Of a stretch of DNA of 64,000 nucleotides, positions 54,535 to 62,531 are shown one piece after another. Numbering within the stretch: position 1 is the stretch's first letter; each line of letters starts with the position of its first letter. The stretch covers positions 62,001-126,000 of the forward strand of contig DATLOM010000008.1 in assembly GCA_035536185.1 (NCBI GenBank), written 5' to 3'. Source of the stretch: GCA-2861595 sp035536185. GTDB lineage: Bacteria > Actinomycetota > Acidimicrobiia > Acidimicrobiales > GCA-2861595. A model generated the notes under the pieces. The model saw only the letters and a list, made by a program, of their open reading frames with translations. It searched no databases and had not been told where the DNA came from. Made by a program: the position numbers and the translations under genes.

Positions 54535-54963
54535 ATGACCACTGCGTTCGACGAGGTGCTGGAGCAAGCTTTCGCCGCGCTCGACCAGATCGCTCGAGGA
54601 GACTCCACCGGCTACAAGACCTTGTACTCCCGACGGGATGACGTCACCATCGCCAATCCGTTTGGGGGCGTCGGCCGCGGGTGGAACGAAGTTGCCGAGC
54701 GGCTCGATCGTGCCGCGGCGGTCTACACGGACGGCAGGGCGACAGGATCCGAGATCGTCATGCAGGCGGTCACGCCCGAGCTTGCCTACACCGTCGCCAT
54801 CGAGCGCATCGAGGCGAAAGTAGGGGGGCAACCCGAGCTTGCGCCGATTGCGGTGCGGGTGACGTGCATCTATCGCCGTGAGGACAGTGGTTGGAAGCTC
54901 GTCCACCGCCACGCAGATCCAAGGGTCAACCCCCAAACCGTCGAATCAGTTCTGCAGCCCTGA
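54535..54963 (+). CDS. SnoaL/NTF2-like protein
   Basis: 142 residues. An N-terminal helix (TTAFDEVLEQAFAALDQIARGD) is followed by the strands of the NTF2-like/SnoaL fold: TIANPFGGVGRGWNEV, AYTVAIERIEAK and VRVTCIYRREDSGWKLVHRHAD. Proteins of this shape include polyketide cyclases and ketosteroid-isomerase-like enzymes. The frame opens at 54427, but ATG 54535 has GGGGAGG nine bases upstream. Function cannot be specified. Confidence 0.8.
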   Translation: MTTAFDEVLEQAFAALDQIARGDSTGYKTLYSRRDDVTIANPFGGVGRGWNEVAERLDRAAAVYTDGRATGSEIVMQAVTPELAYTVAIERIEAKVGGQPELAPIAVRVTCIYRREDSGWKLVHRHADPRVNPQTVESVLQP

Positions 54964-55030
54964 CGGCACATCGGTGCCCGGTAGCCGACGGCGCAGAACG
55001 AAATAGGGTTTCTTGACCAGCGGCTTCCGG

Positions 55031-55080
55031 GGTGGGCCGTGCAGGACTCGAACCTGCGACCCCTTGCGCGTCATGCAAGT
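55031..55080. repeat. Left attachment repeat (partial tRNA-Val)
   Basis: 50 bases identical to 62254-62303, corresponding to the 3' 48 bases of tRNA-Val(GAC) plus two flanking bases. Identity stops at 55081, where the tRNA anticodon stem region would continue. It marks the displaced target end. Confidence 0.9.
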
Positions 55081-55190
55081 TCTGGGCATGTCGCCTCATG
55101 TCGCCTCGTAACGGAACGTGCCGCTGAGCAGGGATTTTACGCAGCGCTTCACCGGATGCCCGCCCATGATGCCTCGTTCTTGATAGTCCG

Positions 55191-55207
55191 TGATCATTTT
55201 GTGATCA
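55191..55207. promoter_or_regulatory. Paired TGATCA motif, left end
   Basis: TGATCA, five bases (TTTTG), TGATCA. The same arrangement with the spacer TTACG occurs near the right end. The half-sites are 11 bases apart, about one helical turn. Candidate recombinase or excisionase arm site. Confidence 0.5.
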
Positions 55208-55542
55208 CTCAGAGGACACGTCCACACCGAGAGGCGCCTACAACAGGGAGGCCCCCAACGTGCGGCCGAGCCTTTTCGACTTCGTCCAGATCTCGCCCTC
55301 GGGCACTGTGGAGCGCATCCGGGAAGTTGAACGCGAACCCCTCTCTACTCGGCCAAGCGCTTGCGGCCTCCCCACAGAAGAACATGACGAATGGCATATG
55401 GGCTTACTTGATCAGCCATGTTCTACTGGGAACAACGCTCCTCGCTAGCAAACTCCCCCATTTCTGACCAATCACACCTCGGGGAAGTGGTTTGGCGCGT
55501 CGTCACAACCTAACTTTCTTTCGCCTACAGGAGTAGCCCTAA
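55208..55542. other. Non-coding left part of the element
   Basis: No convincing gene. An open frame beginning in the tRNA repeat (55039) is the common artefact that arises from tRNA sequence. The DNA becomes noticeably richer in A/T toward 55500. A transfer origin could lie here, but no clear nic-site motif was recognised. Confidence 0.4.
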
Positions 55543-56310
55543 TTGAAGCGCCTTGCTCTAATACTAACTTCGGTCCTCATCGCGGCCGTTCTCCTGGGAT
55601 CACCGCTGGGAGCGGCCAACGCTACCGCGCCCGACGAGACCGCGGGTGGGCTACTAGGACAGATTCTTCTATCCCCGGAAGGGCAGACGGTCGCGACAGA
55701 GGTCAACCGGATCAGGGCGCAACTCACCGAGTCCGATTTACCGGCCCTACCTGCCACAGCCACACTCCCCAGCGAAGTGCCATGGCCGTTGCTTGGGCAG
55801 ATACTCATTGACAATCAGGCCGAATTGCCTCCGAACCTTGCTACAGAGACATCCTCGTTGCTGTCCAATTGGGCCACGCTGGCGTCGTCGCCCGAATACT
55901 CGGAGGTTTCTCAACGCCTCGGCAACCTTCTCCTCCAGTCCGGAGAAACACCAGCGTTCGCTGCTTCCATTACAGCCAGCGAAACGGCGTCATCGAGTGG
56001 CTCGGAATCAGAGACGATAATCCTCACGCCGTGCGACAATGCCATATTGAATCTCGCTGGCGCGGCGGGCGCTCTTGTAGCAGCCGGCGCCACTGGTAAC
56101 CAGGCAGCAATCGCGGCAGCGTATCTCAACTTCTATATAAAGCTGTACCAAATGTACGACGCCTGCTTTGGCGGCACTGGAGGCGTCGGAGGCGGTGGAG
56201 GAGGAGGCGGTTCAGGCGGAGGAGGTTCAAGAGCCAGCGGCTGTCAAGGCGGTGTAACTACTTCGGACGACGATCTTAACGTTCACGTCCTTGGTATATG
56301 TTTATGCTAG
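55543..56310 (+). CDS. Secreted glycine-rich protein of the element
   Basis: 255 residues; no family recognised. A signal peptide (KRLALILTSVLIAAVLLGSPLGAANA, cleavage about 27) precedes a helical middle with LLGQILLSPEG-like repeats (two LLGQIL copies). A long glycine run follows at about 206-225, then a C-terminus with three cysteines. TTG 55543 has AGGAG nine bases upstream. Codon use is less GC-biased than in the chromosome, supporting foreign origin. Together with the next gene it may belong to cell-surface or conjugation functions. Confidence 0.7.
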   Translation: MKRLALILTSVLIAAVLLGSPLGAANATAPDETAGGLLGQILLSPEGQTVATEVNRIRAQLTESDLPALPATATLPSEVPWPLLGQILIDNQAELPPNLATETSSLLSNWATLASSPEYSEVSQRLGNLLLQSGETPAFAASITASETASSSGSESETIILTPCDNAILNLAGAAGALVAAGATGNQAAIAAAYLNFYIKLYQMYDACFGGTGGVGGGGGGGGSGGGGSRASGCQGGVTTSDDDLNVHVLGICLC

Positions 56311-56411
56311 TGCACGGTGCATAGGGCTTTTGGAAGATGCCCATTCCCCAGTAAACCGAGCCTGATGGATTGATCACCCGTGACATCAATTGAACGACTA
56401 AGAGCAAGGTG

Positions 56412-56948
56412 ATGGGCGTCGTGCGTCACCGAGGTCGCCGCGCCAGAGCCGTATTACTGACCATGATAGTAGTTTTAGCCGGTTCAGTTTTGGTAAATAG
56501 TTTCCCACTACACGACTCAAAGTCATCGATTCCCCCTCGCCTATTGAATACCGGGCGCGACGTGGGAGCTGTGGTCCGTTCGCTTATCGCGTTCCAGCAA
56601 TGGCTTTTAGAACATCCTGATCCAGCCCGCGTGGCGGAAATATACGGGGACGACAGTGCCAAGGGAGAACATGTAAAAATTGCCGTTCAAAAGCTAGTCG
56701 ACCGACAGCAACGGCTGGAATGCGGATCGAGCCCACAAGTTGACATCATTGATAGCGATCTCGGCGGCAAAAAGGGTCCAGATGTCGTTCGTGTGCTCGC
56801 TCATGTACGACGGAGCCCCTGCCGGCTGCTCGACTCCAGGAATCGAGCGCTAGAGACACACGATGGTTACCAGCAGCGAGCATTCAGCTACTCGCTCAAG
56901 ACTGAGGACGGCAAGTGGTACATAATTGATGACCCAAGACCTAGGTGA
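56412..56948 (+). CDS. Membrane-anchored/secreted protein of the element
   Basis: About 178 residues. A basic start is followed by a hydrophobic segment (AVLLTMIVVLAGSVLV, about 14-30), a signal anchor. After it comes FQQWLLEHPDPARVAEIYGDDSAK, a pattern I associate with hypothetical proteins of actinobacterial plasmids and conjugative elements, then strands ending SYSLKTEDGKWYIIDDP, reminiscent of an NTF2/SnoaL-like fold. The start is ATG 56412 or GTG 56409. Lower GC than the surroundings. Function unknown. Confidence 0.65.
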   Translation: MGVVRHRGRRARAVLLTMIVVLAGSVLVNSFPLHDSKSSIPPRLLNTGRDVGAVVRSLIAFQQWLLEHPDPARVAEIYGDDSAKGEHVKIAVQKLVDRQQRLECGSSPQVDIIDSDLGGKKGPDVVRVLAHVRRSPCRLLDSRNRALETHDGYQQRAFSYSLKTEDGKWYIIDDPRPR

Positions 56949-57480
56949 AACGTCAGCTAAGTCTAGAGGCATCAGCGTCTCTATGCACGTCGCATCTCCA
57001 TAGGAAGGAACAGGATAATCCGACTGAACCAAGCCGCCGAACACTTTAGTAACAAGCGCAAGCCTTCCTCTTTGCCAGTGGTACCAAAAGGGATGTCTCT
57101 GGCGCTAGAGATTGTTTTGCTGCTCCTTTTGTTATCGACGCTGCAGTCATGGGCCGACCGCGTCACGACTGTCTCACTGGTTTTCTACGCTTACATCAAG
57201 GGTTACCTTCGTTCCAGCAACTGATAAGCGTTGGTCTCTGGAGATCATTTGGCCGATGCCCGAGACCGGCGTGTGCAGCTCCGAGCACTTTGCCCGAACG
57301 CTTCTGTTTTCAAGAGGTGTTGGGGCGAAAGGATCATGGTCGCGGGCCACTCAAAGGCATGTCTCTACCAGCGACGAGAGTCGGCAGCTGATTACGTACT
57401 CGACGGCGCACGATGAGTCTCAGCCAGGACTGGATTCGGGTAGCTGCTGAAGTGGTCAGTTGGCGAGGAAGGAGCGGGAG
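56949..57480. other. Low-GC region with little coding signal
   Basis: Apart from the small hydrophobic ORF at 57093-57224, the open frames here (for example at 57112 and 57149) are rich in Cys/Arg/Trp and show no family features or ribosome sites. They look like chance frames in low-GC DNA. Confidence 0.4.
57093..57224 (+). CDS. Small hydrophobic protein (43 aa)
   Basis: MSLALEIVLLLLLLSTLQS then a charged segment ending AYIKGYLRSSN: a single membrane helix and a basic tail. The frame is open upstream to 56967 without an ATG, so the start could also be TTG 57072 or GTG 57078. It sits among element genes and could be a small membrane protein of the transfer apparatus, or a chance frame. Low confidence. 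Confidence 0.35.
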   Translation: MSLALEIVLLLLLLSTLQSWADRVTTVSLVFYAYIKGYLRSSN

Positions 57481-59080
57481 CTACATCCCGAGGGACCGCC
57501 CGCATGAGCGATCCACTGCCGGTACCGGGCGCTCAGCCGCCAAGGCCTGATCGGCGGCCTTGACGGCCAGCTGCCATCGCTCACGATCTTCAAGCGGATC
57601 GGCGCTTCTGGCCAGTGGGTCGAGGCCGGAAGCTGTTCGGACCACGTCATCGGCGTGATTGAGTAGCGCGACCAGGCGATCCCAGGTTTCGGCGGCGCCG
57701 GAGGCGGACGTCCGTCGTGAGCCGAGGATCGGATGGGAGTGTCCGACGATGCAGTCGAGGGGGTTGCTCTTGGTGGTTGGCTTCCCATCTGTCCAGGCGT
57801 CCACGCGTTCGGCGATGCCACACCATGCGGCGACTCCGCCGCGCGTGCCCGGCGGCGGGCCGAGCATGCGCCACAGCTCGCTGCGCGGGTCCAGGGCCGC
57901 CGACGCAATCCGCTGCGCCCGGGTGGCATTCAGTGCACCATCAAGATCGCCCACCGCACTGGTCAGTCGATCACGCTCGTCCGAGGCCTCTTTCGTTGCG
58001 TCAGCCCACCTGCTCACCGCCTCGCGCTCCTTGTCGACCCGCTCGCGTGCGGCGGCCACGCCTTCTGCGCAGCGGTCGCGGGACTGGCCGGCATCGACCA
58101 GCTCCCGTTCCGCCCGCTCGACGGCGAAGTTGTCCCGCCGGCCCCACCGGCGCTCCCCGGCAACGAAAAGCTCGGCGCGTGTCGGCCGGCGTGGCCGCCT
58201 CGTGCTCCCAGCCATGGTAGGTCCTGATCTTCTGGCTCTCTCGGGGGTCAGCGCCTTGTCCTTCCGAGCGCGCGTGGCCAGCGATGCCCGCTCATCAGCA
58301 CGCATGCGCTCGGCCTTGGAGTCGAAGACCAACTCCCCGTTGGCCTCCAGGCGGGTCTCGATGGCCACGGTGCGCTTGGAGAAGGCCCGCAGCTGCTCGG
58401 CGCTGATAGCCAACCATCTCCCTTGACCCGTTGCGCTCCGGTCCCCAGGCCACCCCCAGGCGCTCGGTCAGCAGGCCCTGGAGGTGGTTGAGGAACACCG
58501 TGCCCACCGCCTTGTTCCAGATGTGGAGCGGGTTGGCGTCAAAGGCCACATGGCCGCCACTCTCCCGGCGGATCACGTTGGGGATGAGGCAGTGGTTGTG
58601 CAGATGCGGGTCACCGTCGCGGGAGACCCGATGGGCGAAGGTGGCGATGGCGAAGCCGGAGGTGTCCACCCGCCGACGACGGCCATCGACCTGCTCGCGG
58701 GCGAAGGCCGCGTGTTCCTCCAGGAACCCCAAGGCGACATCGGTGGCCTCGACCAGGGCCAGGGAGACCTCAGCGGCGGTGGCCTCGGTGCCGAGAGCCC
58801 ACAGCACCGACACGCTCTTGGGCAACGACATCGTCACGTCGATGGCCCGCACCTTGCGGTCGCGGTGGCCGGCCAGCCAGTCCTCTCCGGTTGCCGGGTC
58901 ATGGCCCTCGACCAGCGCCCAGGTCATCGGCGGAGACCGCGCCCTCCAGGCCGAGCTCGGCGGCCCAGCTCCCCCGCCAGATGCCGGGCGCCTCGCCGAT
59001 GCCCATGTAGTAGTCCTCCACGCCGGCGGCCACGGCGTGGATGAGGTACTCGGCGCCCTGAGTTTGGTAACCCTCAGCAC
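57481..59080 (-). pseudogene. TrwC/TraA-type (MobF) relaxase, frameshifted and internally deleted
   Basis: Homology runs through at least four frame segments: VLRVTKL (59080), then AAGVEDYYMGIGEAPG (to about 58915), then VEGHDPATGEDW through DVTMSLPKSVSVLWALG, HRVSRDGDPHLHNH (metal histidines) and GVAWGPERNGSREM (to about 58405), then LRAFSKRTVAIETRL onward. The usual helicase part is missing: after ALTPERARR (about 58245) the frame goes to a charged coiled segment and a LGPPP-AWC region typical of the protein's far C-terminus. The relaxase nicks and transfers DNA in conjugation; this copy cannot be functional. Confidence 0.85.
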
Positions 59081-59199
59081 GGTGTTCTCCCTCCGCGGGA
59101 CGTTGACGGGACGGGGGCGGGACAGGCCTGCCCGAAGGGCTGGCAAGTGCCGCCGATGTTGCAGTCGTGGTTGTCAGCGGATGGAACGTGGTCATGGGC

Positions 59200-59583
59200 T
59201 CAGTCGCTCGCGGATGACGCGACGAACAGGTCGAGCTGGTCGCTACCTGCCTTGCGTGAGCGCCTGCGTACTGCAGCGTCCTGCTTCACTGAGGCGACAG
59301 CAACCTGGTCGCTGGACCTGGACAAGCTCTGCTCTCGCGGTGCTGGCTCCTTGGCCGTCGTGGTTGCCCCCAAGACGTTCGTCTCGGCGAAGTCGGCCCC
59401 GGTCATCGACTCCAGGCGGGCCAGGGGGACCCGCAGCACGTCACCGAGATCGATCACCGGCAGCCCGAAGGCGCCTCCCGACTGCCGCCACTGCTTGGCC
59501 ATGGCGTAGGCCTTGGTGCGCCCGATGCGCAGCAGCTCGGCTGCCTCCTCCACTGTCAGCAACGCCGGCAGGCCCTCTGGCAT
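59200..59583 (-). CDS. Excisionase-like helix-turn-helix protein
   Basis: 127 residues. LLTVEEAAELLRIGRTKAYAMAKQW is the winged-HTH excisionase/MerR-like DNA-binding motif, followed by GLPVIDLGDVLRVPLARLES. The C-terminal half is a basic, low-complexity tail. ATG 59583 has GGAGG eight bases upstream, so the start is clear even though the frame opens at 59646. It diverges from the XRE regulator. Probable Xis or regulator of the element. Confidence 0.8.
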   Translation of the reverse strand: MPEGLPALLTVEEAAELLRIGRTKAYAMAKQWRQSGGAFGLPVIDLGDVLRVPLARLESMTGADFAETNVLGATTTAKEPAPREQSLSRSSDQVAVASVKQDAAVRRRSRKAGSDQLDLFVASSASD

Positions 59584-59674
59584 ACTCACAACCTCCAACC
59601 GGTTCCGATACGGGCCGGCAATTGTACCACGTGTGACAGCTTTCAAACACTGCCCTCACAACGGCTGACCGATG

Positions 59675-59680
59675 TAGCAT
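59675..59680 (+). promoter_or_regulatory. -10-like box TAGCAT, leaderless start
   Basis: TAGCAT, six bases, then ATG 59687 of the XRE regulator. No Shine-Dalgarno. The element gene follows the same pattern as host genes. Confidence 0.5.
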
Positions 59681-59686
59681 GTCCGC

Positions 59687-60388
59687 ATGCCCCGTCGCCC
59701 CGCCTCGCCTCCCCCGCCGCCTGAGGTCGACCTCAACCAGGTCGTGGCCTACAACGTGCGCTCGGCGCGAGAGCTCCGGGGCTGGACCCAGGAGGATCTG
59801 GCGGGGCGGCTGGAGCCCTACCTAGGCCAGCGATTGACCCAGGCAGCGGTATCAGCCATCGAGCGGGCGTGGGACGGCGACCGGCGCAGAGAGTTCGACG
59901 CCCACGAGCTGTTGATCTTCGCCATGGTCTTCGACCTGCCCATCATCTGGTTCCTGCTCCCACCCCCGGGCGACCACCGGGTCATGCGGGCCACCACCCG
60001 ACAGGTGGATGAGCTGTACGCCTGGCTCCTGGGCCGCCCCGACCAACTGGAGCCGCTCTATGCCCGGCTGCGTGAGTATGGGATCTCGGATCCCACCGAA
60101 GCCGAGGCGGCGGTGGAGAAGATCACGGGCTCGCCCAGCGGTGCCCGGCGCTGGAGCTACAAGGAGCGACGAAAGGAGCTGCTCTTGGCCCTGCTCAACG
60201 ACCACGCCGATTCACTGGACAACGCCGTTGACGAGCTCGGCCGCTGGGTGGACCATCTGCGTCAGGTCGGCATCCGTGGTTTCATCGCCGAGCACACCAG
60301 CGACGCCGACTTCGCTCGCGCCGGCAAGGGGGCGGACGAGGCGGCATCGGGCGATAGTGAGGATCAGCCGGCATCAAGCAAGGGGTGA
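59687..60388 (+). CDS. XRE-family transcriptional regulator
   Basis: 233 residues. A Pro-rich N-terminus is followed by an HTH_3 domain at about 18-85: NVRSARELRGWTQEDLAGRL then LTQAAVSAIERA. A long helical region follows (about 100-215) with no enzyme motif. Position and divergence from the Xis-like gene suggest control of excision or maintenance, similar to an immunity repressor. The other possibility is a stress-type regulator. Confidence 0.8.
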   Translation: MPRRPASPPPPPEVDLNQVVAYNVRSARELRGWTQEDLAGRLEPYLGQRLTQAAVSAIERAWDGDRRREFDAHELLIFAMVFDLPIIWFLLPPPGDHRVMRATTRQVDELYAWLLGRPDQLEPLYARLREYGISDPTEAEAAVEKITGSPSGARRWSYKERRKELLLALLNDHADSLDNAVDELGRWVDHLRQVGIRGFIAEHTSDADFARAGKGADEAASGDSEDQPASSKG

Positions 60389-60413
60389 CGGATCTGGCTG
60401 TTTCGGCTGATTG

Positions 60414-60689
60414 CTACGTCCAGGGGGGACCGACCCAAATGAGATCGACCAGGTCGGTGGCGTAGTGGTGCCGGTAGATCACCTCGATGTCGGTGCCGGG
60501 GACCATGGCGCTTCGCACCTCATACTCCGGCTGATTGGACAGCTCGGCGAACGGCACGCTCGGCGCCTGCCACGGCGTCAAGGCGAGATCGGCGATCCAC
60601 CACCGCACCGCGCTCCACACCTGATCTCGCCCGAAGCTGCTCCTTCGTTCCTCCCACTCAAGGAACGCCGAAATTTCCCCTAGCGGCAA
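60414..60689 (-). CDS. Toxin-like small protein of a candidate toxin-antitoxin pair
   Basis: 91 residues, not matched to a named family. It is rich in aromatic residues: AFLEWEERR, SAVRWWIADLAL and IEVIYRHHYATDLVDLIWVGPP; the last segment resembles the strand arrangement of RelE/ParE-like toxins. The start is TTG, directly after the TAG of the upstream gene with no gap, so the two are coupled. Size, order and coupling suit a type II toxin, but catalytic residues cannot be assigned. Confidence 0.5.
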   Translation of the reverse strand: MPLGEISAFLEWEERRSSFGRDQVWSAVRWWIADLALTPWQAPSVPFAELSNQPEYEVRSAMVPGTDIEVIYRHHYATDLVDLIWVGPPWT

Positions 60690-60899
60690 CTAGACGTCAG
60701 GGGTCTCGGTGTGCGCCAGGAACTCCTCGCGGGTCATGGTCGTGCGTCGAGTACTGCGGTTCAAGACCTCAAGCCGCTCGTTCATCGACGCCATGAACTC
60801 CGGGTCGCCTGCCCGACTGCGAGCGGCATGAAATGACGCCGCGTGTTCACGCTCACGTTGCTCTTGCTCTGGAGTCAGGTGCTCAGGAGCGGTGGCCAT
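60690..60899 (-). CDS. Antitoxin-like small protein
   Basis: 69 residues, acidic and helical. The N-terminal half (LTPEQEQREREHAASF) is followed by MNERLEVLNRSTRR and MTREEFLAHTETPDV, a C-terminal tail similar in style to antitoxins that wrap around RelE-like toxins. ATG 60899 has GGAGCG upstream. It precedes the toxin-like gene with no gap. No DNA-binding motif is clear. Confidence 0.5.
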   Translation of the reverse strand: MATAPEHLTPEQEQREREHAASFHAARSRAGDPEFMASMNERLEVLNRSTRRTTMTREEFLAHTETPDV

Positions 60900-60940
60900 C
60901 GTCGCTCCACTTTACCGCTGCCGACCGCTCTCTCAGATGC

Positions 60941-62105
60941 TCAGCGTCGGAGATCAGGGTTCGGGAACAGCAGGCGGCCGAGCTCGTCGGTGGCGTCGTG
61001 GTGCATCTCCTCGACCACGTGGGAGTACAGGTCCAGCGTGATGGCCACCCGGGCATGACCCAGCATCTCGTGCACGAGCTTCGGATGGACGCCAGCCCGC
61101 AGCGCCAGGGTCGCCGCCGTATGCCTCAGGTCGTGCAAGGTGATGTCCGGCACGCCCGCCTTGGCGACGAGGCCGTCGAAGGCTCGCAGCACGTTTCTCG
61201 GATGCAGCCCCCCGCCGGTGGCGGTGGTGAACACCAGCGCCGACTCCACCCATCCTCCTCCGACGAAGAGGCGCTCCGTTCTGAGCGGCGCGGTGCTTGC
61301 GCAGCGCGGTTACGACGTTCGGGTACAAAACCAGGGAGCGCCGGCTGGTCGGCGTCTTGATCTCCTGGATCAGCGGACGGTTGTTGACCACCACCACGTG
61401 CTGTACCACCGACAGGCGGGAGGCCTTGAGGTCCACGTCCTCCCATCGCAGCCCAACGGCTTCGCCCCGCCGCATGCCGGTTGAGACCATGAGTGCCCAG
61501 AGCGCAACGAGGCGGTCCTCACGGCATACCTCCAGGAACCGCCGTGCCTCGACTTCGGTCCAGGTTTTGAAGGGCTTGCGCGTCTGTCGGGGCAGGTGCA
61601 GCCCGGCGTCCGCCGGGTTGGTGAGGATGCGCTGTCTCTTGGCCGCCTGCCCGAGCGCCAGGTGCAGGACCTGATGGGCCAGGCGGACGGCCCGGGAGCC
61701 GAGGCCGCCGGTCCCGTCCTGGCGGCCCTCTGTCTCGAGCGTGGCGTAGAGCTTCTCCAGCACCTCGGGAGTGACCGCGGTCAGACGGTAGGCACCGATC
61801 CTCGGGATGATCCACACCCGGGCGGCGTGGGCGTAGCCCTCCCATGCGGTCGGCTTGAGCGATCGGGCCACCGACGCCAACCAGTCCTCCAGGTACTCGC
61901 CCAGAGTCACCTTGCCTGGATCGAGCACGATGCCCTTCTGTGCATCCGCAAGGGTGCTGGCGAGCGCCTTCTCGGCCTCGTCCTTGGTCCGGAACCCTCC
62001 CTTGAGCCGCTGGCGACGCCGCCCGTCGGCGTGGGCAGGAAGGTCGACGGCGTAGCTCCACGGCTTGCCCCGACCCTTGGTGCGCTGGAAGACCCGGCCC
62101 TGCAT
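60941..62105 (-). pseudogene. Tyrosine-type integrase, frameshifted
   Basis: The first frame (62105 to about 61285) has an N-terminal Arm-type DNA-binding domain, the core-binding domain (TLGEYLEDWLASVARSLKPTAWEGY) and the first catalytic Arg (STGMRRGEAVGLRW). The rest lies in another frame ending at 60941: ERLFVGGGWVESALVF, LHDLRHTAATLALRAG, GHARVAITLDLYSHV, with His-Arg, His and Tyr. One extra base around 61285-61300 explains it. Intact, the enzyme would recombine at the tRNA-Val site. ATG 62105 has a good ribosome site. Confidence 0.9.
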
Positions 62106-62167
62106 GCCGCCTCCTTCGGACGCTGCCCGTGGCAGCCGACGGTAGCAACGACTTCAGCGCATGTCTG

Positions 62168-62184
62168 TGATCATTACGTGATCA
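62168..62184. promoter_or_regulatory. Paired TGATCA motif, right end
   Basis: TGATCA, five bases (TTACG), TGATCA, 69 bases inside the right attachment repeat and about 60 bases before the integrase start. Matches the motif near the left end. Confidence 0.5.
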
Positions 62185-62253
62185 ATTGGGCCTGAAAACG
62201 AAAAAGAGGAGCCCTCTCCGGCGCCCAATAACGTTGTGACCTGCGATTTTTCC

Positions 62254-62303
62254 GGTGGGCCGTGCAGGACTCGAACCTGCGACCCCTTGCGCGTCATGCA
62301 AGT
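62254..62303. repeat. Right attachment repeat (within intact tRNA-Val)
   Basis: 50 bases identical to 55031-55080. This copy includes the T arm, variable region and anticodon stem of the complete tRNA, as expected when a tyrosine integrase rebuilds the tRNA on insertion. Confidence 0.9.
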
Positions 62304-62329
62304 GCTCTACCAGGCTGAGCTAACGGCCC
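62256..62329 (-). tRNA. tRNA-Val (anticodon GAC), integration target
   Basis: Minus strand: acceptor GGGCCGT/ACGGCCC, D-arm GCTC/GAGC, anticodon stem CTTGC/GCAAG with loop ATGACGC giving GAC, T arm GCAGG-TTCGAGT-CCTGC. Discriminator A, CCA not encoded. Complete cloverleaf. It is the second tRNA-Val in the window. Confidence 0.93.
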
Positions 62330-62531
62330 CGGATCAGCTGCTCACCATAGCAGCGGCGCTGATTCCCGCTACCGAGTGTGATTCTCGGGAGGGTGGGTAC
62401 GAACGAAATGCAATCAAGAAGCGGGTCCGGGGCGAGGCAGGGCGTGGCTGCGCCGGCACCGTTCCCCCCGTCGCGATACGGCGGACGCGACGGGGGGCTC
62501 ACCCGGCCAGGCACCCCGGCCCCGCTCGCCG

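Larger units (their letters stand above)
55031..62303. mobile_element. tRNA-Val-integrated element, decayed
   Basis: Bounded by a perfect 50-bp direct repeat (55031-55080 and 62254-62303) derived from the 3' part of tRNA-Val(GAC). The integrase remnant lies next to the intact tRNA end. Cargo in order: two secreted/membrane proteins, a small hydrophobic ORF, a broken relaxase, an Xis-like protein, an XRE regulator, a toxin-antitoxin-like pair and the integrase. The left 2.3 kb has visibly lower GC than the chromosome. Relaxase and integrase are both frameshifted, so it probably cannot move by itself. Confidence 0.88.

Noticed and set aside
55039..55467. Open frame starting in the partial tRNA (begins MQDSNLRPLA)
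   Set aside because: This N-terminus is the well-known translation of tRNA T-arm sequence. The rest has no family features.
56949..57480. Genes at 57112, 57149 and 57231
   Set aside because: Cys/Arg/Trp-rich translations, no ribosome sites, mutually overlapping frames in low-GC DNA.
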